From: an uncultured Alphaproteobacteria bacterium
Lineage (GTDB): Bacteria > Pseudomonadota > Alphaproteobacteria > HIMB59
DNA: 64,000 bases
Assembly (NCBI GenBank): GCA_902613185.1
Contig: CACMGP010000001.1
Coordinates: forward strand, 434,001-498,000
Direction of reading: 5' to 3'
A program made the position numbers and the translations under genes. The notes under the pieces are model-generated. The model was not told where the DNA came from. It saw only the letters and a program-made list of their open reading frames with translations, and made no database searches. This document shows, piece by piece, positions 56,651-64,000 of the stretch; position 1 is the stretch's first letter; each line of letters begins with the position of its first letter.

Positions 56651-57334
56651 ATTTTTTTTAAACAATATAATCGTAATTATTAGAAAAGCGATAAAACCCA
56701 GAGGGATTAGGTATTCTGGTTGAATTATTAGAGAAAGACTTAATTCTGTTTTGTTTAAAAATATTTCTTCTAATCCTTGTCCAATACTACCAAAGATAAA
56801 TGACCATGGAGCTAGGCCAAACATAGTAGTAAAAAAAAATTTTTTATTGTTTGCACCAAGACCTGCTAAAATAAGATTCTGTATAAAAAAAGGTGCCGCT
56901 GGAATAATACGAATTAGTATCATTAACTCTAAGTCGTTTTTATTAAAATAATTTTCTATATATGAGTATTTTTTCAAAAATTTATTTCTAATAAATTCTA
57001 AGAAATAAAATTTTGCAATTATAAAAATTCCAAAAGCACCAAGTGTTCCACCAACTATAGATATAGCTCCACCTATCCAAGTTCCAAATAAGAAACCATT
57101 TATCATTGATAATAAGGAAGCAAATGGAAAGTTACATAGAATTAAAAAGCAATATAAAGTTAAAAATATAGATATTGATAATAAGAATTTCTGAGATATG
57201 AAGTTTTGAATAAAGTCTAAATTAGAGAAAAAGGTTTCAAGTTGAAAAAAGTCTTTATTTAAAAAATATAATATCCATAGAATTGAAAAAAATATTAATA
57301 AAAATAAAATTGATATTTTTTTTGATAATTTCAC
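56639..57334 (-). CDS. TVP38/TMEM64 (VTT-domain) membrane protein
   Basis: This is a 231-residue polytopic protein with the VTT/DedA-like core: NFPFASLLSMINGFLFGTWI near 68, GGTLGAFGIFIIAKFYF, then ELMILIRIIPAAPFFIQNL and GAWN-like GLAPWSFIFGSIGQGLEE. Members of this superfamily include lipid scramblases. The start is GTG, sharing its G with the TAG stop of ccdA, so the two are coupled. The function here is unknown; membrane lipid handling is a family-level inference. Confidence 0.83.
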   Translation of the reverse strand: MKLSKKISILFLLIFFSILWILYFLNKDFFQLETFFSNLDFIQNFISQKFLLSISIFLTLYCFLILCNFPFASLLSMINGFLFGTWIGGAISIVGGTLGAFGIFIIAKFYFLEFIRNKFLKKYSYIENYFNKNDLELMILIRIIPAAPFFIQNLILAGLGANNKKFFFTTMFGLAPWSFIFGSIGQGLEEIFLNKTELSLSLIIQPEYLIPLGFIAFLIITIILFKKNLKV

Positions 57335-58062
57335 TATATAAGTAGCATTTCTAGTGATGGTAAAATTGAATTTAGTTGAAACCCTAAAGATTGAATTGAA
57401 CCATTAAAAATTAAAATACCTGTTAAAAGTAAAATAGCACCAGTAGTAAATTGAAAATAACGAATGTATTTATTTAAAAAACTAGTCATAATCAATATTT
57501 TACTCATCATTAATCCGACAATTATAAAAGGGACTGCCAAACCAATTGAGTAAAAAGATAATAATATGACTCCGTTTACACTATCCTTAATAGCAACAGC
57601 TAATACAGACCCTAAAATTGGTCCAATACATGGACTCCAACCAAAAGCAAAAGCAACTCCAATTATAAATGGGAAAAAATAATTATTTTGGAAACCTTGT
57701 AAATGGAACTTACGCTCAAAATCTAAAAAAGGAATTTTAATAATTCCAATAAAATACAGTCCCAAAATTACTATTAATATTCCTGATATGAAATTTAGTT
57801 GCCTTTTAAAATCAAATAATATGTCACTCAAAAAATCAATAGAGGCACCCATGATTATAAAGACAAAAGAAAAACCTAGAGTAAATAGTAAAATATGAGG
57901 TAATAGCTTTAATGTGTTAACTGATGTTGAATTTTGTAAATCTGTAAAAGATTTGCCAACAATATATGATATAAATCCCGGAACTATGGGCAGAACGCAA
58001 GGCGAGAGAAAACTTAGAATACCAGCTAAAAAAGCTATAGTTAGGGGGATATCTTGAACCAT
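57334..58062 (-). CDS. ccdA: Cytochrome c biogenesis/thiol-reductant transporter CcdA
   Basis: This inner-membrane protein passes electrons from cytoplasmic thioredoxin to periplasmic thiol proteins. It has 242 residues with six helices. The paired cysteines are C22 in LSFLSPCVLPIVPGF and C145 in FGWSPCIGPILGSV. This is the complete CcdA pattern. A periplasmic thioredoxin-like partner was not seen next to it. The MsrB at 62734-63201 is probably periplasmic and would need such electrons, a link that is only inferred. Confidence 0.92.
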   Translation of the reverse strand: MVQDIPLTIAFLAGILSFLSPCVLPIVPGFISYIVGKSFTDLQNSTSVNTLKLLPHILLFTLGFSFVFIIMGASIDFLSDILFDFKRQLNFISGILIVILGLYFIGIIKIPFLDFERKFHLQGFQNNYFFPFIIGVAFAFGWSPCIGPILGSVLAVAIKDSVNGVILLSFYSIGLAVPFIIVGLMMSKILIMTSFLNKYIRYFQFTTGAILLLTGILIFNGSIQSLGFQLNSILPSLEMLLI

Positions 58063-58102
58063 AAAATTATAGTAACATTATACTAACTATACAATAACAC
58101 AG

Positions 58103-58720
58103 ATGTTTGATCGCCAAATTCAAAATTTTACCCAAAAGCCATTAATAATAATAGCTAAACTTTTTTTAAAATTTTTAAAACCTAATCAAATGACAATATT
58201 AGGTTTTATATTAGGTTTTTTCATGTGTATTTTAATTTTTTATCAGTTCTATTTAGCTGCACTAACACTCTTACTATTAAATAGGTTTTGTGATGGCTTA
58301 GATGGGACAATGGCAAGACTTAAAACCCCCACTCCTTTGGGTGGATATTTAGATATTGTAAGTGACTTCACAATTTATTCCGGATTTGTTTTAGCATTTG
58401 GGTTAAGTAATAACAGTTACACAAATTTATCAATGATTTTACTTTTTTTATACATTGGTACGGGTACAACATTTCTTGCAAAAGCAGCAATTCAAACTCA
58501 ATTAGATAAAATCTCAGAGGAAAATGATGCTATTGAAAAATTACCAAAAAGTTTTCATTACACTTCAGGATTAGTTGAAGGGACAGAAACAATTATTTTC
58601 ATGGTTTTGTGTCTCTTATTACCAAATTTTTTTATTTTAATATCAATTGTTTTTGGGATTTTGTGTTTAATAACTTTTATATCTAGGATTATTGTTTGTT
58701 ACTCTGAATTTAATTTATGA
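58103..58720 (+). CDS. CDP-alcohol phosphatidyltransferase family protein
   Basis: This is a 205-residue membrane enzyme with the family metal motif: D64, D67-G68, A71-R72, G80, D84 and D88 within CDGLDGTMARLKTPTP and GGYLDIVSD. It transfers a phosphatidyl or similar group from a CDP-activated donor to an alcohol, making phospholipids. The acceptor (glycerol phosphate, inositol, or another) cannot be read. It starts 40 bases from the divergent ccdA start, and the 3' end overlaps the next convergent gene by 11 bases. Confidence 0.88.
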   Translation: MFDRQIQNFTQKPLIIIAKLFLKFLKPNQMTILGFILGFFMCILIFYQFYLAALTLLLLNRFCDGLDGTMARLKTPTPLGGYLDIVSDFTIYSGFVLAFGLSNNSYTNLSMILLFLYIGTGTTFLAKAAIQTQLDKISEENDAIEKLPKSFHYTSGLVEGTETIIFMVLCLLLPNFFILISIVFGILCLITFISRIIVCYSEFNL

Positions 58721-59066
58721 AAGTTAAATAAGCTTCAATAAAAACTTTTGAAATAACCATAGTGATTATAAAAAAAGATAATTTTAAAACGATTCTTGTT
58801 ATTCTTCCAAGTTCAAAACCTGCATAATAAGCTTCAAATATATCAAAGTTATTGAAAAAACTCTTATTTACATAGTTTTTTAGTAAGAAAAATAATTTTG
58901 CTAATGGTCTTACGACTACGTAATTTCCAATTATAGAAAATACGATAACAATTATTAAACTTACATTCATTGCAAAAGACCAAATAATTAGTGAACCAAT
59001 CCAGTATCCAAGGAATAGTAACCTCTCTTTTTGTTGAGGGTGAATATAAGCTTGAAAAAAATTCAT
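58710..59066 (-). CDS. Small membrane protein of unknown function
   Basis: I do not recognise the family. The 118-residue product has three likely membrane helices (about residues 18-33, 36-64 and 94-115). Charged stretches lie between them, including NYVNKSFFNNFDIFEAYY. It overlaps the leucine-dehydrogenase-like gene by 4 bases on one side and the convergent CDP-alcohol transferase on the other. It is likely a real gene, since it keeps an ATGA coupling and a coherent hydrophobic pattern. Confidence 0.6.
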   Translation of the reverse strand: MNFFQAYIHPQQKERLLFLGYWIGSLIIWSFAMNVSLIIVIVFSIIGNYVVVRPLAKLFFLLKNYVNKSFFNNFDIFEAYYAGFELGRITRIVLKLSFFIITMVISKVFIEAYLTFIN

Positions 59067-60094
59067 TTTAATCCATCTAAAGCCATTTCACTTGCAATAT
59101 GAGATGCTAAAATCAAATCTTTTCGTGATTTTTCTAAAATAAATTTTGTACGTGATTTTATTTTTTTTAAAAGCTCATCTACAATTTTGTCATCTGGTTC
59201 GAGATCCTCTTTAATACTAATTCTTGAACCTAATATGATTACACCACCAGCGTTGGCACAATAATCAGGACAATATAATATACCTTTGTTATATAAATCC
59301 TTTTCTATATCAATATTATCCAGTTGATTATTCGCAGATCCAGTAATCATTGATATTTTATTATTAGCAAAATTTAAAAACTCCGTATTCAAATCACTTC
59401 CCCCTGCACAAGGAGAGTAGATATCAATTTTTTCAAAGGATGTATCTTGGAGTTGGCTACAAAATTTATAACCGTCTCTTTCAATCAAATCTTTTTTATG
59501 TTCCAAGTCAGAAATTTCAATATTTGCACCGTCTTTTTTACATAAAGATGCAATTCTTGATCCAGTCTTACCATATCCTTTAATAAATATATTTTTATTT
59601 ACTAATGAGTCCTGTCCGAATTTAAATTCGACACATCCTAACATTGAGTAATAAACACCTAATGCTGTGCCTAATCCGGAGTCAGAACCTATAGGGTTAC
59701 AAACATGATCTGAGTATTCTCTAAATCCTCTTAAGTCCTCATCAACTGTTCCCATATCTCCAGCTGTTATATAGATACCATTAAGTTTGTTTAAAACTTC
59801 TCCAAATAAACTATATGCATCTTTTTTATTTATTTTAGAGTGAATAGTAGCCTTACCACCACCAAAGGGAAGTTCAGCTAAAGAATTCTTATATGTCATT
59901 GCTTCAGCTAATTTTAAAACATCTTCTTCTTGCTTATTTAAATCCTGATAATTGAAATATCTACATCCACCCAAGGCAGGGCCTCTTTTAGTATTGTGAA
60001 TAGCAATTACTGAGTAGAAATTAAATTTATCTTCCTCAGCATAAACTACTCTTTCAAATCCATCTTTTGATTTATCTCTAATATTTAAACTCAT
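59063..60094 (-). CDS. Glu/Leu/Phe/Val dehydrogenase family protein, leucine-dehydrogenase-like
   Basis: This enzyme oxidatively deaminates a branched-chain (or related) amino acid with NAD+. It has 343 residues. The substrate-binding Lys K69 in EAMTYKNSLAELPFGGGKA and the catalytic K81 lie in the standard arrangement. AGDMGTVDEDL and the NAD-binding GYGKTGSRIASL (173-184) follow, then CPDYCANAGGVI. The short length and motif set match leucine/phenylalanine dehydrogenases, not hexameric glutamate dehydrogenase. It overlaps the Nudix gene upstream by 17 bases. The precise amino acid is uncertain. Confidence 0.88.
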   Translation of the reverse strand: MSLNIRDKSKDGFERVVYAEEDKFNFYSVIAIHNTKRGPALGGCRYFNYQDLNKQEEDVLKLAEAMTYKNSLAELPFGGGKATIHSKINKKDAYSLFGEVLNKLNGIYITAGDMGTVDEDLRGFREYSDHVCNPIGSDSGLGTALGVYYSMLGCVEFKFGQDSLVNKNIFIKGYGKTGSRIASLCKKDGANIEISDLEHKKDLIERDGYKFCSQLQDTSFEKIDIYSPCAGGSDLNTEFLNFANNKISMITGSANNQLDNIDIEKDLYNKGILYCPDYCANAGGVIILGSRISIKEDLEPDDKIVDELLKKIKSRTKFILEKSRKDLILASHIASEMALDGLK

Positions 60095-60488
60095 TACTAC
60101 TTATATAGTCAATTATTTTAAAGTCTCCCTCTAAAAAATCATATTCACGAATATCCTTAATTTCAATCCATTTTAGTTCTTTATGGAAATTATTTAAAAC
60201 CTTACCACTGAAATTATTGACTAAATAAAAATATATAAATACTCTTTTGTTCAAGTCTTTATAATTGAAATTATAACTGATCATTTCCTTATAATTTATT
60301 ATGTTAATTGATAGTTCTTCATTAATTTCTCTAATTAAGGCCTCTTCATTAGTCTCATCGTTTTTAATTTTACCTCCAGGAAATTCCCATTTTAATGGAT
60401 GATCCTTAAAGTTTGGTCTTTGACATATTAAAAGTTTATTATTTTGAAGTATTAAGCCTGCTACAACTTTTATTTGTTTAATTTTCAT
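60078..60488 (-). CDS. mutT: Nudix hydrolase, MutT-like
   Basis: This is a 136-residue NUDIX protein. The box is complete: G39, E45, R53-E54 and E57-E58 within FPGGKIKNDETNEEA and LIREINEELS. The opening KVVAGLILQNNKLLICQRP followed by PLKWEFPGG resembles the 8-oxo-dGTPase group (MutT), which removes oxidised nucleotides. I use the ATG at 60486-60488; a longer frame to 60515 would add nine residues and overlap the EamA gene further. The MutT role is plausible but other Nudix substrates are possible. Confidence 0.83.
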   Translation of the reverse strand: MKIKQIKVVAGLILQNNKLLICQRPNFKDHPLKWEFPGGKIKNDETNEEALIREINEELSINIINYKEMISYNFNYKDLNKRVFIYFYLVNNFSGKVLNNFHKELKWIEIKDIREYDFLEGDFKIIDYISSNEFKY

Positions 60489-61353
60489 ATTTTGTTTTAG
60501 CAATATAAATACCAATTAAGATTAATGTACTTCCAAAAAATTGGATCAACGTTAATTTTTCTTGGAAAAAAAAATACGCTAATAAGGTTGCGGCAATAGG
60601 TTGAATCAAAAGACTTAAAGATGATAAGGAAGCAGATAAAAATGCTAGAGAATAAGCTATAAAAGATTGTCCAATAAATTGGCATACAAAACCTAATAAA
60701 AATAGAATTGCTATCGCGTAAAAAGACTTTGGCACTAAACTTTGTTCAAAAAATATCGCGACTAACAGTAAAATAATTGAACTTACACATCCTGAAAAAA
60801 ACATAATCGTACTCGAATTTAAATCTTTTCTTAATTGGCTAATAGTAAGAATATAAAAGCCATACCAAATTGCTGTTAGAACTCCTAAAAGATCTCCCAA
60901 AAATTGTGATTTATAAAATTGAAAACTCTCACCTAATAACAAGGTCATACCACTCATCGAAATAAATATGGCAATAAAAAAAAACTTAGAAAATTTTTCT
61001 TTAAGAAATATTAAAGAAAATAAAATTACAACAATTGGAGCTAAATTAGATAAAAATGTTGCCTTAGAAACTGTGGTAAGCTTGATAGACAAATGCCAAC
61101 AAATTAAATCTAATGAAAAAAAGACACCTGAAATAAAAATAATTAAAAATTTATTTTTTAAAACAGGAAAGTTTACTTTTTCAATAATTTTTAGTGACCC
61201 AAACATTAAAAAAAAGGGAAGGCTCACAAATATTCTAAAAAAAGCTGTCATTATTGGATCAACCTCTGAAAGTCGAACAAATATAGGGGAAAAAGCAATA
61301 CTTACTGCGCCTATAATTAGAATAAGAAAAGGATTAATTTTTAAATTAGGCAA
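60478..61353 (-). CDS. EamA-family (DMT superfamily) transporter
   Basis: This is a 291-residue protein with ten predicted helices in two EamA repeats. The first includes FFRIFVSLPFFLMFG, LSIKLTTVSKATFLSNLAPI and FLKEKFSKFFFIAI. The second ends SASLSSLSLLIQPIAATLLA and FFQEKLTLIQFFGSTLILIG. Its substrate is unknown; family members export amino acids or other metabolites. The start is TTG at 61351-61353, with an 8-base overlap with the MFS gene. The downstream Nudix start overlaps its end. Confidence 0.88.
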   Translation of the reverse strand: MPNLKINPFLILIIGAVSIAFSPIFVRLSEVDPIMTAFFRIFVSLPFFLMFGSLKIIEKVNFPVLKNKFLIIFISGVFFSLDLICWHLSIKLTTVSKATFLSNLAPIVVILFSLIFLKEKFSKFFFIAIFISMSGMTLLLGESFQFYKSQFLGDLLGVLTAIWYGFYILTISQLRKDLNSSTIMFFSGCVSSIILLLVAIFFEQSLVPKSFYAIAILFLLGFVCQFIGQSFIAYSLAFLSASLSSLSLLIQPIAATLLAYFFFQEKLTLIQFFGSTLILIGIYIAKTKYEN

Positions 61354-62542
61354 AAACTTCTTCGGATTTTTCTTTTTCTATAATTGGAAAATGGATTATT
61401 GCAGAAAATAGAGAAATTACTATCGCCATTATCCAAGCTATATCGAGTGAACCATAAATATCTATAACTAAACCACCAATAAAGGAGCCAAGAAATGCTC
61501 CTGCTTGATGGGAAACCATTACAATCCCAAATAAAGTCGATAGGTATCTTGTGCCAAATCTATTTGAAACAATTCCTGAAGTCGGAGGGACAGTTGATAA
61601 CCATAAAAGACCAATACAACAACTGAAGGCTATAATTGTGAAATTGTTAGTAGGCAAAATTAATAATAAAAAAATTACTATGCTTCTTACAAAATAAATA
61701 AACGATAATATATATTTTTTTTTAATAATGCCTGAAACCTTTCCTGAAATTAAAGTACCAATCATATTAAATAAACCAATTAAAGTAAGTCCTGTTGCAG
61801 CTATTGTAGTCTCTAAACCTTTAATTTTTGCAAAAACTGGAAGATAGTTTGAAATTAAAGCAACATGTAAGCCACAAACAAAAAATCCTAAAATAAGATA
61901 GTTATAACTTTTATCCTTAAAGGCTTTTTTTATGACATCTGATATTTTTCTTTTTGTAAATTCTTTCTTATCTTTTTTTTGAGGCTTAGGTAAAAGAAAT
62001 ATAAGTGAAAGAGGAATTATGAACAGAAAAAACATAGATGTAATTTGAAATGAAAAACTCCATTTAAAGGTTGTGACTAAAAATTGGTTAATAGGTGTAA
62101 ATATAAACATCCCTGTTGCAGCAAGAGACATAAGTATTCCTGTAACTGTGCTTTGTGTTTTATCATCTTCAAAATATTTTGAGACTCCTCCAATTATAAC
62201 TGGTACAGAAATAACACCAGCTGAAATACCTCCAATTATGCCAATACCAAATAAAAAATGTAATGGGTGTATCGCTGAAGAAGCAACATAGAAACTAAGA
62301 GAGACACCAAAGAAACCAAAACAAAGAGTTTTTACATAACCCTTTTGTTCAGCAAATGCACCTGCAATGGGTGACATAGCTCCCCAGAGCAAATTAAAAA
62401 GACCATATGTTAGACCTATAATTGAAGCACTAAAAACTGTGGAACTTAAAAGATCTGGGACATAAATCCCTAGAGACATTCTAAATCCATTTCCAACTGA
62501 CAGTATTAATCCAGCAACTAAAACTAATAGAATTGTTCTCAT
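61346..62542 (-). CDS. MFS transporter
   Basis: This is a 398-residue major facilitator with about twelve helices. The region after helix 2 reads LFNLLWGAMSPIAGAFAEQKG (close to the family GxxxDxxGRR position), and the central basic loop is KPQKKDKKEFTKRKISD. The layout resembles the OFA/MCT-like carriers that move organic anions. It is the first gene of the leftward run with EamA, Nudix and amino-acid dehydrogenase. The substrate is unknown. Confidence 0.87.
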   Translation of the reverse strand: MRTILLVLVAGLILSVGNGFRMSLGIYVPDLLSSTVFSASIIGLTYGLFNLLWGAMSPIAGAFAEQKGYVKTLCFGFFGVSLSFYVASSAIHPLHFLFGIGIIGGISAGVISVPVIIGGVSKYFEDDKTQSTVTGILMSLAATGMFIFTPINQFLVTTFKWSFSFQITSMFFLFIIPLSLIFLLPKPQKKDKKEFTKRKISDVIKKAFKDKSYNYLILGFFVCGLHVALISNYLPVFAKIKGLETTIAATGLTLIGLFNMIGTLISGKVSGIIKKKYILSFIYFVRSIVIFLLLILPTNNFTIIAFSCCIGLLWLSTVPPTSGIVSNRFGTRYLSTLFGIVMVSHQAGAFLGSFIGGLVIDIYGSLDIAWIMAIVISLFSAIIHFPIIEKEKSEEVFA

Positions 62543-62614
62543 TTGCTTAAAATATATGAATCATATCAAAAAAATATGTTTATTTTTGAGGTTAAATATC
62601 TATTATACGCCGTC

Positions 62615-62698
62615 ATGGGTTATCCTAAAAAACACAGAGGCAGAAGAAAAATCGGTTCACGAAAAAGAAGAGCTAAAAGAAGAGCTAAAAAGAAATAG
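62615..62698 (+). CDS. Candidate 27-residue, extremely basic small protein
   Basis: Starting at the ATG at 62615, a 27-codon frame encodes MGYPKKHRGRRKIGSRKR and continues to a KRRAKKK end. About 60% of residues are Lys or Arg, with no acidic residue at all. This composition recalls very small ribosomal or RNA-binding proteins such as bTHX or bS22-type peptides. A possible -10 box TATTAT at 62601-62606 is so close that the message could be leaderless; no ribosome binding site is visible. It lies alone between the divergent MFS start and msrB. The longer frame that crosses this place (62556-62798) is less convincing. Confidence 0.55.
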   Translation: MGYPKKHRGRRKIGSRKRRAKRRAKKK

Positions 62699-62733
62699 TA
62701 TTTTCAATTATTATAATTTATCCCTGATATTTT

Positions 62734-63201
62734 ATGGTTGTTTTAAACAGAAGAAGATTTATATCAATACTTATTGGTGGATGCTTTGTTGGATATAAAC
62801 CTTTAGTTGCGATGGAAAAATTAATTCTTTCAGATGAGGAATGGAAAATGAGATTATCAGAAGAGGAGTATTATATTTTGAGGCAGCATGGAACTGAACG
62901 ACCCGGGTTTAGCGTGCTTAACAATGAAAAAAGGAAAGGTACCTACCATTGTGCAGGATGTGAATTACCACTATTTTCTTCGGATATGAAATATGATAGC
63001 GGAACTGGCTGGCCTTCATTTTTTGATTATCTTCCTAATGCTTTAGGTTTTAAAACAGATTTTAAATTGGTGTTTCCACGAAAAGAATATCACTGTGCTA
63101 AATGTGGCGGGCATCACGGACACGTCTTCAAAGATGGTCCAGAACCCACAGGTTTAAGATACTGTAATAACGGTATAGCTTTGAACTTTATACCAGATTA
63201 A
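62734..63201 (+). CDS. msrB: Peptide-methionine (R)-S-oxide reductase with Tat-like signal
   Basis: This enzyme reduces methionine-R-sulfoxide in proteins. The 155-residue protein has four zinc cysteines (C73, C76, C121, C124), SGTGWPSF at 89-96, GGHHGHVF and the catalytic C144 in RYCNNGIALNF. The N-terminus VLNRRRFISILIGGCFVG is a twin-arginine-like signal, so the enzyme is probably exported folded to the periplasm. No Shine-Dalgarno is obvious. The 3' end overlaps the convergent bioY by 4 bases. Confidence 0.92.
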   Translation: MVVLNRRRFISILIGGCFVGYKPLVAMEKLILSDEEWKMRLSEEEYYILRQHGTERPGFSVLNNEKRKGTYHCAGCELPLFSSDMKYDSGTGWPSFFDYLPNALGFKTDFKLVFPRKEYHCAKCGGHHGHVFKDGPEPTGLRYCNNGIALNFIPD

Positions 63202-63743
63202 TTTTTTTTAATTAGCAAATGCGTTAAAGAAATAGCAAGTGCTATCTTTAAAAGTTCACTGTAAATAAATGGGTATAAGCCAGCGTTAATAGATTTCTCT
63301 AGTCCTATGAAGCTTGATAAATGGGCGATACCACAAACAAAAATAATTAACGCTCCTATAAAAATAGATAAAATAATTTTTATTAAATTTTTATTGAAAA
63401 GGTTTTTCGAAAAATATGCAATTACAAATGAAGCTAAAATCATTCCATAAAGAAATCCAAATGTTGGAGACATGACATAACCAAAACCCCCACCAGCAGC
63501 AAAGATGGGAAGACCAATAAGTCCAAGAATAACATATGAAACAGTTGCATAAAACCCAACCATACCCATTGAGGCAGCAATAAAATATACAACAAAGGTT
63601 TGTAATGTCATCGGCACAGGATAGAAAGGAATACTAATTTTACTAGAAACTGATAAAAGAATAATTCCCAAAAGAGAAAATACTATCTTGGATAAATTAC
63701 TTTGAGCGTACTGACTTAAAATAGTTATATTTTTATTTTCCAT
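63198..63743 (-). CDS. bioY: Biotin transporter substrate-binding (S) component BioY
   Basis: This is a 181-residue membrane protein with about six helices. ISIPFYPVPMTLQTFVVYFI near residue 33 is the hallmark BioY block, and AAGGGFGYVMSPTFGFLYG follows near 81. BioY captures biotin, alone or with the ECF ATPases BioMN, which were not seen here. Its start is at 63741-63743, just upstream (in its own direction) from the transaldolase end. Confidence 0.92.
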   Translation of the reverse strand: MENKNITILSQYAQSNLSKIVFSLLGIILLSVSSKISIPFYPVPMTLQTFVVYFIAASMGMVGFYATVSYVILGLIGLPIFAAGGGFGYVMSPTFGFLYGMILASFVIAYFSKNLFNKNLIKIILSIFIGALIIFVCGIAHLSSFIGLEKSINAGLYPFIYSELLKIALAISLTHLLIKKN

Positions 63744-63781
63744 ATTAATTATTTATAATTTTGAAGTGATTTGTGCAATAA

Positions 63782-64000
63782 TTATAATTGCTCACTAATC
63801 AATTCTTTTAACTTCAATAAATCCTTATTGAATAATCTAATACCCTCAGCTAGTTTAAAAGATGCCATCTGATTTTCATTTAAATGCCAACGAAATGAGC
63901 TCTCATTAACATTAATTCTCTCAATATCTAATAAAGATGAGTTTTCTTTTGATAATTTAAGTTTAATTTCATCATTGTTTTGGCTTAACTCCTCTAAAAG
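63782..64000 (-). CDS. tal: Transaldolase, C-terminal end
   Basis: This is the last 72 codons and stop of a gene that enters from the right edge. I translated it by hand on the minus strand. It reads SSFRWHLNENQMASFKLAEG followed by IRLFNKDLLKLKELISEQL. This aligns with the C-terminus of TalB-type transaldolase, where a tryptophan followed by NxDxMAxxKLAEGIRKF is typical. The enzyme works in the non-oxidative pentose phosphate pathway. Because the catalytic lysine lies outside the window, the call rests on the tail only. Confidence 0.82.
   Translation of the reverse strand, partial: LLEELSQNNDEIKLKLSKENSSLLDIERINVNESSFRWHLNENQMASFKLAEGIRLFNKDLLKLKELISEQL

Noticed and set aside
60489-60515. 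Longer start for the Nudix gene
   Set aside because: It adds nine residues not needed for the fold and increases overlap with the EamA gene; the ATG at 60488 is adequate.
60968-61411. 147-codon plus-strand reading frame opposite the EamA and MFS genes
   Set aside because: It is Lys/Ile-rich antisense sequence with no motif; both minus-strand transporters are convincing.
62556-62798. 80-codon plus-strand reading frame
   Set aside because: It overlaps the start of msrB in another frame, has low-complexity Glu/Lys content produced by reading the small basic frame out of phase, and has no ribosome binding site.

Overview
The window is strongly AT-rich (about 30% GC by eye), densely packed, and has no gene-free stretch longer than 300 bases. 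I found no tRNA, rRNA, CRISPR array, insertion sequence or phage gene. An AapJ-type amino-acid binding protein, a pyridine-oxidoreductase/SelD fusion, a CIRCE-controlled groESL operon, short overlapping genes and many TTG starts suggest a streamlined marine alphaproteobacterium of the SAR11 kind or a similar lineage. That assignment is inference, because no rRNA gene is present.

Layout. Positions 1-7016 hold the start of an amino-acid ABC binding protein, UDP-glucose dehydrogenase (ugd), and a rightward run fhs-apaG-trkH-neuA-neuB. Positions 7075-8447 hold argF overlapping a small lipoprotein gene. From 8549 to 38450 almost everything is leftward and devoted to surface polysaccharide. It contains the complete dTDP-L-rhamnose set (rfbBDCA), a TviB-type UDP-HexNAc dehydrogenase, an EpsG/Wzy-like polymerase, an asparagine-synthase-like enzyme, several GT2/GT4 transferases, three SAM methyltransferases, a VioA-like aminotransferase, a PglK/MsbA-like ABC flippase, a GDP-colitose module (gmd, ColD-like, ColC-like), a GT15-like transferase, and an epimerase next to a frameshifted aminotransferase. 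Positions 38478-41963 run rightward: sulfotransferase, FkbM methyltransferase, glycosyltransferase and a Wzz-like chain-length protein. Positions 41977-43802 run leftward: a GT42-like protein and UDP-glucuronate 4-epimerase. Positions 43984-46444 carry an LtaS-type phosphoglycerol-transferase-like enzyme overlapping a GDPD-like protein. Then come an MscS channel, a WaaL-like ligase, and a methyltransferase/FAD-oxidoreductase pair.

Positions 51207-64000 return mostly to housekeeping: groEL-groES with terminator, CIRCE and a heat-shock-like promoter, the SelD fusion, a WecA/MraY-type initiating transferase, a TVP38 protein, CcdA, a CDP-alcohol phosphatidyltransferase, a leucine-dehydrogenase-like enzyme with Nudix, EamA and MFS neighbours, a 27-codon very basic reading frame, a Tat-exported MsrB, BioY, and the C-terminus of transaldolase.

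How the parts fit. Ugd plus the 4-epimerase can supply UDP-GlcA and UDP-GalA. RfbABCD supplies dTDP-rhamnose and an intermediate for the VioA-like aminotransferase. Gmd, ColD and ColC would make GDP-L-colitose from GDP-mannose. NeuA and NeuB point to a nonulosonic acid. A WecA-like enzyme would start the lipid-linked unit, the ABC protein would flip it, EpsG/Wzy and Wzz would polymerise it, and WaaL would attach it to lipid A-core. Sulfate, methyl and phosphoglycerol-like groups may decorate it. No Wzx-type flippase was recognised.
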